A stretch of DNA of 64,000 nt from Anaerolineales bacterium UBA5797 (GTDB lineage Bacteria; Chloroflexota; Anaerolineae; Anaerolineales; Villigracilaceae), in the NCBI GenBank assembly GCA_002418205.1, contig DIDP01000076.1, forward strand, positions 18,920 to 82,919, given 5' to 3'. Below are positions 48,199-57,235 of this stretch, piece after piece (the first letter of the stretch is position 1; each line of letters opens with the position of its first letter). Below the pieces are notes generated by a model, which saw only the letters and a program-made list of their open reading frames with translations, was not told the DNA's origin and searched no databases. The translations under genes and the position numbers were made by a program.

Positions 48199-50319
48199 TT
48201 ATTTGTTATTAATAGATTCGTCTTTTGAGCTTTCAGACATGTTCCTGAACGTTTCACCCAATCTTTCCAGCGCTTTGGGGCGAGGGTCAACTACACTGGC
48301 AGACGCGATCACCATAAACAATCCCAACAAGCCAATGATCTGCCAAAGTGGCAGGGAGGACTGAGCAGGTTCAGTTATCTCCTCTGGTACAGGTGTGCTC
48401 AATACCAAGGTCGTTGTTGGCGGTATTTGTGTTGCCACCGGCGTTATCGAAGGCATCAAAGTGCTGGTCGCTGTTGGAGATGGAGTCAGAGTGGCAGTCA
48501 ATGTTGCCACCTCTGGGATCACGATCCTGCCCGCATCCTGTCCGCATAACCCATTTACATCACAAGCTTCTGCCAGAACTGGGTATTCCCCAACTGGCGC
48601 CAACGTTCCATCCCCAAAGCGCCGATCCCATTTCACTACATAGGAATTCCTGCCGGGATCAAAGTCCAACACCAACTCCTTCCAACGCTTTCGCGGATCA
48701 CGGATGGTCACCTGGATGCTGGCAATCGGAAAGTGATTGGGGGAAACCTTCAGAGTTCCGTTTTCCCAAATCCACCACCGTTCTGTGATGGACACGGCGG
48801 GCGGGGCATTGTCCACAGTCAACGCAATCGAAACCAAATCGCCAACATTGCCGGCGCGATCCCTGCCACGCATCTGGATGGTGTACTCGCCATTGGGCAC
48901 TTCACCGGAATGCCAGATATAAGACCAGCCATCTCCTGCGCTCATCGAGACTGCCTGCCAGGTATTTCCTCCGTCAACCGAGACTTCACCTCCATCCGGA
49001 CCGGACATGCCATCCACCAAACTTCCAGCGAAGCGTACATCACCCTGCACAACCTCTCCATTGGAATGGGATGTGATTTGAGCGACCGGAGGAACCGTGT
49101 CTATGCGGATTACCCTGGATGCTGTCACTTCATTTCCAGCCACATCCCTGGCATATATCAGGACAGCATGTGACCCATCTGTGAAGTGCATCGGTGGAGT
49201 GATCCAACTTGCTCCACCATCAGCGCTTGCCAGCAGGGATGAAAGTCCAGAGATCACATCTGTTGCCGTAGCAGACAAGTCCACTTCCGAAACATACCAA
49301 CCATTCCTGCCATCAACAGGCGGAAGGCTGACTTCAAGATCAGGTGGCGTCCAATCCCGCTGCCAGGTGGACGAACCACTCGCAGCTCGCCCACTGGTGG
49401 ATGTCACAGTGTAGTTGGCTGTACCAGTTCCTTCTGGCAAAGGCAAGTCACAGGAAGCGCCACAGGTAAACGGTTGACCGTTCAAATCACCAGTGATCGT
49501 CACATCAAATCCCTGTGGATCACTGGCGGTGAGTTCCAATGTTTCATCCCCCCTGCACCAACCAGCATCGCCCCATAGATCACAAACTACCACGCCTGTA
49601 ATTTGAGGCGGCAACGGAGTGGGTGTGGGCGACGGCGTATTGGTGAAGGTCGCCGTGGGCGTGTACGTCATGGTCGGCGTGAAGGTCAACGTCGGCGTCA
49701 GACTGGGTGTAAAGGTTGCTGTCGGTGTGCGAGTTATGGTCGGTGTGAACGTGGGTGTCCGCGACGGGGTGGGTGTGGCAGTGGACGGTGGACCGATGTA
49801 TTCCACGTCGATGGAACGAAAATCCACATATCCACCTGATGCGGTTAAAGACCAGGAACGACAGCCAGCTGGAACAGCAATCGCCATACTCACAAACCCT
49901 GGGAGTCCAGAGCCTGTTTGCAAGTACCATGTATCCACAGAGGAACATGCCCGCAACACGGCATTGCCCACACTTGAGTCAGGCGTAAAGCCGACCATGA
50001 TCTCGAAGTATGAAACATCGCGGTCAAAGGAGCCGCTGGCAACGCTACCATTGCCCAGCCGCGTGACCCACTCGGAACAATTGGAACCACAAAATGTGCC
50101 ACCTTCCTCGGGTGGAAGTGAGGATCCATCGCGATGAGTAATGTACACGTACTGGGCAGAACCACTCCAGTCGATGTAGCCAGTATTGTGAGCCTGGTCA
50201 TAAGTGCGTCCCTCCGGCAATGAATACGCCGCCAGAGGCGCTGCATGGGTGGACGCGGATGTCCACAAAAAGAGAATGGGAAGGAAGAGGATTATCCCAA
50301 TCCATTGATAACGCTTCAT
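48199..50319 (-). CDS. Large surface protein with Thr-Pro linker and Ig-like domains
   Basis: This 706-aa protein has a signal peptide and an N-terminal beta-rich domain (~30-175). A ~60-residue Thr/Pro linker (TPTPSRTPTFTPT and variants) and three or four Ig-like domains follow (WTPPDLEVSLPP, DTVPPVAQI, DNAPPAVSI). A second Thr/Pro stretch and a C-terminal membrane helix end it. It is typical of cell-surface proteins in Anaerolineae, probably glycosylated. It has AGGAGTTAG before the ATG. Its place in the VirB4/TraD cluster suggests an adhesin or structural part of the apparatus. Confidence 0.82.
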   Translation of the reverse strand: MKRYQWIGIILFLPILFLWTSASTHAAPLAAYSLPEGRTYDQAHNTGYIDWSGSAQYVYITHRDGSSLPPEEGGTFCGSNCSEWVTRLGNGSVASGSFDRDVSYFEIMVGFTPDSSVGNAVLRACSSVDTWYLQTGSGLPGFVSMAIAVPAGCRSWSLTASGGYVDFRSIDVEYIGPPSTATPTPSRTPTFTPTITRTPTATFTPSLTPTLTFTPTMTYTPTATFTNTPSPTPTPLPPQITGVVVCDLWGDAGWCRGDETLELTASDPQGFDVTITGDLNGQPFTCGASCDLPLPEGTGTANYTVTSTSGRAASGSSTWQRDWTPPDLEVSLPPVDGRNGWYVSEVDLSATATDVISGLSSLLASADGGASWITPPMHFTDGSHAVLIYARDVAGNEVTASRVIRIDTVPPVAQITSHSNGEVVQGDVRFAGSLVDGMSGPDGGEVSVDGGNTWQAVSMSAGDGWSYIWHSGEVPNGEYTIQMRGRDRAGNVGDLVSIALTVDNAPPAVSITERWWIWENGTLKVSPNHFPIASIQVTIRDPRKRWKELVLDFDPGRNSYVVKWDRRFGDGTLAPVGEYPVLAEACDVNGLCGQDAGRIVIPEVATLTATLTPSPTATSTLMPSITPVATQIPPTTTLVLSTPVPEEITEPAQSSLPLWQIIGLLGLFMVIASASVVDPRPKALERLGETFRNMSESSKDESINNK

Positions 50320-50328
50320 AACTAACTC

Positions 50329-50496
50329 CTAATATTCCTGGAAATCCCGGATGCCGAGATGGAACAGGAAGAACAACAAAATCACCAACGCCAGAAGCAC
50401 AAGACAGGCGATCATGAACACCTGGAGCGGAATCACAAGTCCCAGCAGATACCCACTAAAGATGCCGACACCCAGGCCGGCAAGGAAGCGCATCAT
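50329..50496 (-). CDS. Small two-helix membrane protein
   Basis: This 55-aa protein (MMRFLAGLG ... GIRDFQEY) has two hydrophobic helices. Its ATG overlaps the TGAG at the stop of the upstream gene, and the stop lies just before the surface-protein start, so it fills a gap in the operon. No family was recognised. The tight coupling supports it as real. Confidence 0.68.
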   Translation of the reverse strand: MMRFLAGLGVGIFSGYLLGLVIPLQVFMIACLVLLALVILLFFLFHLGIRDFQEY

Positions 50497-50497
50497 C

Positions 50498-50839
50498 TCA
50501 CTGCCCAGTTTCCGATTCCACGATCATCTTCAACCGCACAGGGTCCAGGTTGCGCCACCAGGCAATTTCAAAGGAAATGGTGCGGTATTCCCAAAGCATG
50601 CCCTGCGCCGGCAGGGACTCCAGCCAGGTCTTCAGAGCTGACTTGAATCCTTCCTGCAAGTCTGTCCCTCGAAGCACGGCGATGTCCATATCGAGGACAT
50701 TGCCTGTGAGGACCTTCATGCTGCCACTATGAGCCGCCAGCCAATTCAGGAACATTCGCAAACGCAGGTCATCGAGCTGATAAGCCTGTGTTACGATGTC
50801 CAACACCATTTGCTCGATCAAAACATTTAACTCACTCAT
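50498..50839 (-). CDS. Small soluble protein, unknown function
   Basis: This is a 113-aa protein without signal or membrane segment, starting MSELNVLIEQMV. It is predicted alpha/beta, with no Cys. The ATG overlaps the stop of a 39-aa frame upstream (ATGA). The longer open frame to 51055 overlaps the TraD-like gene and is rejected. It is probably part of the VirB4/TraD cluster; no family was recognised. Confidence 0.68.
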   Translation of the reverse strand: MSELNVLIEQMVLDIVTQAYQLDDLRLRMFLNWLAAHSGSMKVLTGNVLDMDIAVLRGTDLQEGFKSALKTWLESLPAQGMLWEYRTISFEIAWWRNLDPVRLKMIVESETGQ

Positions 50840-50955
50840 CGATCCCATCCATTGTCTCGCCGGGACATTCTCCAGGCGGAATAAATAACGCCAATGCACG
50901 TCAATACACAGGCAAGCGAACCGCCACACACCACCAACAGAAAACGCAACATCAT
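50836..50955 (-). CDS. Very small single-helix membrane protein
   Basis: This is a 39-aa frame: MMLRFLLVVCGGSLACVLTC and a basic tail SRRDNGWDR. It starts 8 nt after the TraD-like stop and ends overlapping the next start by 4 nt, so it exactly fills the gap. It has one membrane helix with three Cys and could be a pilin-like or inner-membrane subunit. It is called from context and codon structure only. Confidence 0.55.
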   Translation of the reverse strand: MMLRFLLVVCGGSLACVLTCIGVIYSAWRMSRRDNGWDR

Positions 50956-50963
50956 CGCTGTCA

Positions 50964-53462
50964 TCAGAAACCCAACCGCCTTTCATCCTCCACCGGCGCG
51001 GGCTGGCGGATCTGGGTGTTGTTCTGTTCTTCCAGCCACACCGCCAGAAACTCATCCAGGAGGTGGGACAGATTCCTGGGGAGCATGTCCCTCAGCGCAC
51101 TCGATGCTTTTTCCTGCCATCCATCCGCGGGCAGATAATCCGTGGGATGAGCAGCAATCACTTCCTCGATCAATATCCTGACTCTCGTAGCATCCGCACG
51201 CGGCAGAGGTTTAATTTGCGTCAGGGTCGGCGGCTGCCAGCGCCCACCAATACGTGCGCGCAGCCAACATTGCAACGAAGGCAGGTCGAGAGTCATGTTG
51301 CCGTAACGCACTGTGGAACTCAAGGTGGCACGGATCAAGTCGGCATCCTCCGGATCAGGCGAGAAGAACATCTGCGTGGAGGTATTGGCAAGCATCGCCT
51401 GTACGACCGGCTCCATGCCTTCCACCTTGCGCAACATGGATAGCGACTGCGCCAGTACGAACATGCGCGCGCCAAATTTTGCGCCTTCCGCCAGCATCGA
51501 CTCCAGGCGCATGCCCGATCCGATCTCCTGGGCTTCGTCCACAATAAAATAAAAGGGTACAGGTTTCTCCAGGGTCGCCTTGCGATAGGCGGCATCGAAG
51601 ACGTTGTAGAGAACGGAGGCGGTCAACCTTGCCCCTTCCCGCCCCATCTCGCCGGAGGGCAGGCGCAACACGATCCAGGCGCGTTCATCGATCCACTTAT
51701 TCAAATCCACAAAGCGTTCCTGATGCATGGCGGAGAACAGCCACGGCGAGAGTTCCAAAGCCATGACCTTCGAGAGCACCGGGCTGATCACCTCCGTGAT
51801 CCAACTCTGACTCTTTTTATCCTCCTCCCCGATCTGACCCAATAAGGCATCGAGTGCCAGGGCACCCATCCGTTCGCCGGGCGGCAGCAACGCCATTGCC
51901 GTATGCCGCCATCTCTTATTGAAGGCCATGAAAACGATATGCAATAGTCCCAGTCCGGCTTGCGGATGGTGCTGGTTCCAGACGTGTGCGAGACGAAACA
52001 ATCCGAGTAGCGCCGCCTGCATACGCGGACCCCAGTAGTCATCCCAGATGCGCCGCCCGACCTGCACGATGGCATTGCCCGCCCAGGTGAAGTCGGGGAC
52101 AGCTAGAAGATTGAGCGGAATGACCTGCGGTTGATCCGGGGTGATTACCCGTAATCTCTTGATTGCTTTTTGTTTTTGTTCCTCCGGCAATTGAGTAATC
52201 GCATCGAGAAAGGCATCTGCAAGCGACACATGTGGATCGACCAGAAAAATGCCTGGCGCATCATCGCCTTTAGCAATCAACTGCTCCAGCATCGCATACA
52301 CAAAGGAAGATTTACCTGAACGGCTACCGCCTGTCGCAAGACCATGTCCATCCGGATCGACCCCGACCAGCGCGCCGGTCGCGACACTCTGCCCGATCTT
52401 GAAACCAGCTTCGAGCAACGGTTGTGATGGCGGTGGCGCCGGCACTTCCTGCCAGACAGCGCGGTCCAACAAGCCCGATCCTTCGCCTAGTTGCAGCGGG
52501 GCAATGAGTCCTGCAAGTTCGCCAGCTGGTAACGGGAAGGTGTGTTTCTGGATTGCAGGCCAGACTGATTCAATGGGTTGCCACGATTGTTCTCCAGCCA
52601 ATAGTGGGAGACTAATCGGCTCGGACATGGAAAAGGCAACCTTCAACAACGGCTCCTGTATCCGTCTCTCCACAACTTCCTTGGGGATCGATCTCCAGGC
52701 GAGCCAGTCTCGAATACCAAGTGCCGAAGCAAGGCAGATCGTGATGCCGGCGATCACGAACATGGAGACCCCAAAGGGATTGAACCAACCGGCGAACAAA
52801 ATACCACCGCTGATGCCAGCCATGATCATCCCTAGAAATAGCCCGGCGCGCAGGAAGTCCAGTTGCAGGCCCCATGAATTGGGTGTGTCATTGCCGACGC
52901 CGCCTTCCGTGCCATACGAGTAAGAAGACAGGCTGCGCAACTTTTCCTGCAGTTGATCTTCATTCCCGAGCAACCACAAACGTAGACTGGCATCATGCCC
53001 TCCCCTTGCGGTGCTGATCAACCGGCTGCCAATGGCAAGCAAGGGATCGCTGTCCTTGGCGGAGGCGATCAGGGAGGGCAAGCGGTTGGAGGGATGCAAG
53101 GCATATCCATCGGTTTGAACCTTCACCATGCCCAGACTGCGCCAGCGCGAATGCTGCCCGGTCATGGCGGACCAGGCCTGCACGACGCCTTCGGCGCTGT
53201 CCGGCGGCAGATACAATACTACACGCAAGCCTTTGGGGGAGGCCTTCCATTCCATCATGGAAGGAAACGGCAGTTGCGCGATCCAGCCCATGACCTGCGC
53301 GCGCAGGTCATCCAATGCGTGTGGCGCAAAGAGCAGTTCCCATCCCTGCCATTCACCATTACAGAGTGGACATTGATCTGGAGTCGTGGCGTGTTCGTAT
53401 CCGCAGTGAATACATACATACCCGCCATGCGGGTGCATGTACCCGCTCTTTGGATAAATCAT
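50964..53462 (-). CDS. TraD/TraG-like membrane ATPase with N-terminal zinc ribbon
   Basis: This 832-aa protein starts with a zinc ribbon CIHCG ... CPLC (residues ~17-34). A ~180-residue domain follows, then two membrane helices (~225-275). The ATPase domain has Walker A GGSRSGKSS (~390), FLVDPHVSL, and Walker B FYFIVDEAQE (~645). It resembles type IV coupling proteins and DUF87-type conjugation ATPases. It likely recruits or pumps DNA or protein. ATG 53462 overlaps the VirB4-like stop (ATGA), so the two are coupled. Confidence 0.85.
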   Translation of the reverse strand: MIYPKSGYMHPHGGYVCIHCGYEHATTPDQCPLCNGEWQGWELLFAPHALDDLRAQVMGWIAQLPFPSMMEWKASPKGLRVVLYLPPDSAEGVVQAWSAMTGQHSRWRSLGMVKVQTDGYALHPSNRLPSLIASAKDSDPLLAIGSRLISTARGGHDASLRLWLLGNEDQLQEKLRSLSSYSYGTEGGVGNDTPNSWGLQLDFLRAGLFLGMIMAGISGGILFAGWFNPFGVSMFVIAGITICLASALGIRDWLAWRSIPKEVVERRIQEPLLKVAFSMSEPISLPLLAGEQSWQPIESVWPAIQKHTFPLPAGELAGLIAPLQLGEGSGLLDRAVWQEVPAPPPSQPLLEAGFKIGQSVATGALVGVDPDGHGLATGGSRSGKSSFVYAMLEQLIAKGDDAPGIFLVDPHVSLADAFLDAITQLPEEQKQKAIKRLRVITPDQPQVIPLNLLAVPDFTWAGNAIVQVGRRIWDDYWGPRMQAALLGLFRLAHVWNQHHPQAGLGLLHIVFMAFNKRWRHTAMALLPPGERMGALALDALLGQIGEEDKKSQSWITEVISPVLSKVMALELSPWLFSAMHQERFVDLNKWIDERAWIVLRLPSGEMGREGARLTASVLYNVFDAAYRKATLEKPVPFYFIVDEAQEIGSGMRLESMLAEGAKFGARMFVLAQSLSMLRKVEGMEPVVQAMLANTSTQMFFSPDPEDADLIRATLSSTVRYGNMTLDLPSLQCWLRARIGGRWQPPTLTQIKPLPRADATRVRILIEEVIAAHPTDYLPADGWQEKASSALRDMLPRNLSHLLDEFLAVWLEEQNNTQIRQPAPVEDERRLGF

Positions 53463-55213
53463 CGTGAGACTCCTGTTGCCCCAAGCTGCTTCCAGAACTG
53501 GATCCATGCTGGAGGAATAGAGACCAATACCGGGAACAAGGCGCCACGTCCCGCAGATGGAGCAGCAAGAAAGACTCGCGGAGGCAAACGTGAAGTAGTC
53601 TCAGCATTCTTGCGTGCTTCGCTTTCTGGAACGCCGAGGGAACGATAGAAGGCGAAGGCTTCATCAGGACCAAGCCGACCGATGAAGGCTGTAGATGCGA
53701 GACTCAGCGAAGTCGGATTCTTCATCAGGTCGGCTGGAAGATGAGTGATTAGTGTCACGCCGACACCACGCTTGCGCGCACGCCTACCCAATTCATCCAG
53801 CAGGTCGGTGAAAGGACCACTGCGCAACAGACGCCAGCCTTCGTCGATGAAGATATCCATTGGCTGCTTGCCGACCGTAACCGCATGATACAAAAACCAT
53901 GCCAACACCGCATGCACAATGGCACGATTCTCTTCACGTAGGGAGGAGAGATCGAAGTTCCACCACTGACCGGCAGGAAAATGAGGAGAGAGAAGTGCCT
54001 TGGGTCTATCGAAGAAACCTTCAAATAAACCACCGCGCATAAAAGGACGTAACAATGCCAAAGGCATGGCGGCTTCGGGAACGTTGATCGTTCCCAGGGT
54101 CTCCACGAATTCCGCAATGGTCATCGCACCGGGTCTACGATCCCAACGTCTCTTTACCGCTTCATGTAAGGCAGCTTGCACACCGGGCGATAAGACCGAC
54201 TCTCCAGCAAGAGATGCGATCAGGAAACGGACAGCCAGCAACAACTCTGCCGGGTTCTCTCCTTGCAAGGGGTGAATGAGGCAGGTTTCCTTGTCTTCGG
54301 GAATACCAGCCGGTACAACCCTGCCGCCCACTGCTTCACAGAGTTTATTGTTCTCCCCTTCGGGATCAATGGAAATAACCGTGCGTCCCTGTAACAAACG
54401 CTGCAACATGATCCAGCGCAGGAGACTGGTCTTGCCCGCACCTGGTTCACCGAGGATCAATGTTGTTGCATGGGGAGGTGGTGGGACAGCCGGATCGAGT
54501 CCCTTGGAAAAAGAGAAATGGATGTCACGTCCATCGCGGGCATGCGTTCCGATCCAGACCGAATCGTCCACCGGCATGACCTGTCTGGATGGTGCAGGCA
54601 TCAAAGGCAGAGTCTCTTCGAGGAACAAAGTCGGCTCATCCAATCCGGGAAACAATTTTCCGCCCGGCTGGAAATGATGCAGGGCGCGTTCTGCAATATA
54701 GAAGAGTCTCTGTGCAGTAAGTCCTCTTGCGCGCAAATTCGATTCAATGACTCTGCGTGCAGCCTCTGCTTCTTCGAAACGATTGCGCTCGACAAAGAGT
54801 GCGCTCATCAGGGCGATCTTGAAGGCCGGCTTGCCAAAGGTCAGTTCCGACTCCGCCGCATCCATTGCATGGTCGGCGGAGCGTTCCGCCATTGATGGTC
54901 GGCGACCGGTCTTCTCTGCCAGCGCCATCATGAAACCCTCGAAAAGCGTGCGACGCGCGCGTAATGATCCACGCAGGACATCCGGCGGTTCACGGCGCAT
55001 GGACAAGGAATACATCACCGGCAGATTGGGATAAAAGACATCCGAGGTCAAACGCGACCAGGGGCGATCTGTCATTCCCGGTACACCCGTTCCGCGCGCG
55101 GAGAGCGGCAATAGATACCCACCCGGAAAGAGCAGATGATCTTCCAACACTTCCACGGCTTCGGAGGCTATCGAGGCAACGAATTGATCTTGAGGTTCAG
55201 GCATGGACGGCAT
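53459..55213 (-). CDS. VirB4-like secretion ATPase
   Basis: This 584-aa protein has an N-terminal domain of about 215 residues and a VirB4/TraC-type ATPase domain. Walker A is GEPGAGKTS (~235), Walker B FIDEGWRLL (~450), followed by THLPADLMKN and ASTAFIGRLG as in VirB4 family. It is shorter than classical VirB4 (~800 aa). The upstream part of the open frame overlaps another gene and is rejected. ATG 55213 (or 55204) lies right after a terminator hairpin. With the TraD-like protein it should power a transfer or pilus-like apparatus. Confidence 0.82.
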   Translation of the reverse strand: MPSMPEPQDQFVASIASEAVEVLEDHLLFPGGYLLPLSARGTGVPGMTDRPWSRLTSDVFYPNLPVMYSLSMRREPPDVLRGSLRARRTLFEGFMMALAEKTGRRPSMAERSADHAMDAAESELTFGKPAFKIALMSALFVERNRFEEAEAARRVIESNLRARGLTAQRLFYIAERALHHFQPGGKLFPGLDEPTLFLEETLPLMPAPSRQVMPVDDSVWIGTHARDGRDIHFSFSKGLDPAVPPPPHATTLILGEPGAGKTSLLRWIMLQRLLQGRTVISIDPEGENNKLCEAVGGRVVPAGIPEDKETCLIHPLQGENPAELLLAVRFLIASLAGESVLSPGVQAALHEAVKRRWDRRPGAMTIAEFVETLGTINVPEAAMPLALLRPFMRGGLFEGFFDRPKALLSPHFPAGQWWNFDLSSLREENRAIVHAVLAWFLYHAVTVGKQPMDIFIDEGWRLLRSGPFTDLLDELGRRARKRGVGVTLITHLPADLMKNPTSLSLASTAFIGRLGPDEAFAFYRSLGVPESEARKNAETTSRLPPRVFLAAPSAGRGALFPVLVSIPPAWIQFWKQLGATGVSR

Positions 55214-55252
55214 GATACAAAAAGACACGGACGGGTGTTCCGTCCGTGTCGC
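55214..55252 (-). terminator. Terminator / possible attenuator before VirB4-like gene
   Basis: On the minus strand GACACGGACGG pairs with CCGTCCGTGTC (11 bp), then TTTTTGTATC and ATG at once. A ~40-bp relative lies before the LuxC-like gene (58733-58772). Confidence 0.75.
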
Positions 55253-55272
55253 TAAGGGTAGGCAGGATTGTT

Positions 55273-55824
55273 TTATCGGGATGGATCCGGGATCACACGC
55301 GCGAAACGGCGATAGGTGTAGATCATGCCGGCGCTGGAAATCAACAGGAAGGCGGAAGCGCTGCCATAGATACCAAATGGCTTGAACGCGAGGACGCCTC
55401 CAATCAAAGCCAGAGTCAGGCTGGCAATCCGTACTACATGGAACGGGTTGTATGTGAAGTCGCTTTTGGAAGCCAATGCAATCGCTGTTGCCAATGCGCC
55501 TGCCAGTTCGAGCCCTGCCACCAGCAGCCATTGCATCGGCGCGATGCCCAGCGGGATCAGGGCGGCAAACACGATGAAGTTGATGATCCGCAAAGGCACG
55601 CTCCAATGAAAGAAGATGCGCGTTCCGTTGACGGATGCCAGAATGTAATACAGTCCCATTGCCAGCGACGCCTGGGAGGTCGCCATCAGAAATAGTAGAG
55701 TGGCAGAACCGGTATCCGTGATACCCAACACAGTCAAAAGAAGTTGCGGTGCGAGTAACCCGGTCAGACCGGACCCCACGATCACCATGCCAAAGACCAA
55801 CATGGTCAGAGCGGCGATATCCAT
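55273..55824 (-). CDS. Multi-pass membrane protein, unknown function
   Basis: This 183-aa protein has five or six hydrophobic helices, small-residue rich, without catalytic motifs. It has GGAG before ATG 55824; a start at 55875 overlaps the LuxE-like gene. It lies 4 nt downstream of the LuxE-like stop and before a strong terminator, so belongs to the LuxC/LuxE operon. It could be involved in export or processing of a lipid product (inference). Confidence 0.7.
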   Translation of the reverse strand: MDIAALTMLVFGMVIVGSGLTGLLAPQLLLTVLGITDTGSATLLFLMATSQASLAMGLYYILASVNGTRIFFHWSVPLRIINFIVFAALIPLGIAPMQWLLVAGLELAGALATAIALASKSDFTYNPFHVVRIASLTLALIGGVLAFKPFGIYGSASAFLLISSAGMIYTYRRFARVIPDPSR

Positions 55825-55828
55825 TTGC

Positions 55829-57223
55829 CTATTCTCCTTCCGGCACATCGGCGGCGATGTATTCCATGAAGTCACTGTAGGCAGACTGTACCCCGGCGCA
55901 GGAAATGATGTCCTCGCCGCCCATCAGTTCGCTGAAGCGCTGTACGTTGTCTTCGATCCACGGACCCTTCCAGCCGCAGCCGCATTCCTCGTCATAGTGA
56001 ACCGTGATGCGGTCACCGGTCAGGATGCCTCCCCAATAGGTTTGGGCAAGCAGATCAAAATAGCCGGCGCGTCCGGTCTGCACCCCGATACGCGGTAAAG
56101 GCGTACCGTCATTTCCAAGAACCATCGGAATATTCCACGGAAAGACATGATAAACACCCTTGGAACAGGCGATGTTATAGGTGTTGAGTTCGGTCATGCC
56201 ATAGGACATGAAGACCTGATCGACACCGTAAAACTTTTTGAGGATGTCCTTCCAATCCGAAATGGTCTGGCGTCCTTTGAAACCACCGCCCGTCAAAAGA
56301 ACCGAGTCGGACGCAAAGACTTTCTCCTGTCCGGCAGCCAGGCCCTCCACCGCCACATCCAAGAGATCCGTGGCGGAAGCCATCAGGAAGACCCGCCGAC
56401 CGCGATACTCGCACACCATCTTGTCGAAGAAGGCTTTGGTGAGACCTGCCTTGCGCGCCTTGAGCGTAACGATCTCGCCCTTCGTTTTGAAGATGGCTTT
56501 GATCGTATCCATCGCCGTCAGATCGCCGTGTTCCTGGGCATGTTTCATGCGCATGGCCAGCGACATGAAATCCGCCGACATGGGTGCATTGAACAGGCTG
56601 TGATATTCCGCCTCACTCCCTGCGAGTGCAGGACCGAAATGTGTGATCAGGCGCATGGAAGCCTGCCGCCCGCTGCGATAGGCGGGCCAGAAGACAGGCA
56701 GATGGAGATCGCGGATGCCTGGCATGAAAGCTTCCAGGAAGGTGTATGTGCCTTCGACCCAGGCTTCCTTCTCGGTCTGGCTGCGCGGGAAGAAACTCAA
56801 CTTGCCGCTCGTGCCGGTCGAGTGAAAGACGAACATGCCGGCTTCATCCAGACGTGTGAGCCATTCATCGATGGTGTTCACGCCGCGCATGTCAAGCATG
56901 GAAAGATCATGCGATGTCAATTTGTTCAGCCAGCGTGTCAACTCGGTGAACAACTTCCGTTCAATGAAGGCAAATGGATAGTTTTTGTAGACCTGGTGTG
57001 TGAAGAGGATGGTTGCAAGAGTCTCGAAGTCGGCGATGATCTTCACGCCCTGCTTTTCCGCCAAAGCATCCAGGGCGGGAATGCGCTCCTGCAGTTGTTG
57101 AAAGCGGGTTTGCGCCCAATGCAATTGCAAAGAGTCTAATTCTGGTTTGGATAGCGAGAACAGGGTCTGGACCGGCAGGCGTGTCCAGGATTCGGGTATG
57201 CCCGAAAGAATGGGGTCAGTCAT
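55829..57223 (-). CDS. LuxE-like acyl-protein synthetase
   Basis: This 464-aa protein belongs to the adenylate-forming LuxE/PaaK group. FVFHSTGTSGKLSFFP is the P-loop-like acyl-AMP motif, and SYGMTE near residue 345 the A5-type motif. LuxE activates fatty acids as acyl-AMP and passes them to a Cys. It lies 12 nt after the LuxC-like gene, its usual partner for fatty aldehyde formation. No luciferase genes are in the window. Confidence 0.83.
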   Translation of the reverse strand: MTDPILSGIPESWTRLPVQTLFSLSKPELDSLQLHWAQTRFQQLQERIPALDALAEKQGVKIIADFETLATILFTHQVYKNYPFAFIERKLFTELTRWLNKLTSHDLSMLDMRGVNTIDEWLTRLDEAGMFVFHSTGTSGKLSFFPRSQTEKEAWVEGTYTFLEAFMPGIRDLHLPVFWPAYRSGRQASMRLITHFGPALAGSEAEYHSLFNAPMSADFMSLAMRMKHAQEHGDLTAMDTIKAIFKTKGEIVTLKARKAGLTKAFFDKMVCEYRGRRVFLMASATDLLDVAVEGLAAGQEKVFASDSVLLTGGGFKGRQTISDWKDILKKFYGVDQVFMSYGMTELNTYNIACSKGVYHVFPWNIPMVLGNDGTPLPRIGVQTGRAGYFDLLAQTYWGGILTGDRITVHYDEECGCGWKGPWIEDNVQRFSELMGGEDIISCAGVQSAYSDFMEYIAADVPEGE

Positions 57224-57235
57224 GAAATAAATCTC

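Noticed and set aside
53459..55606. 715-aa version of the VirB4-like protein
   Set aside because: The first ~130 residues overlap the 183-aa membrane protein gene in another frame and pass through its terminator.
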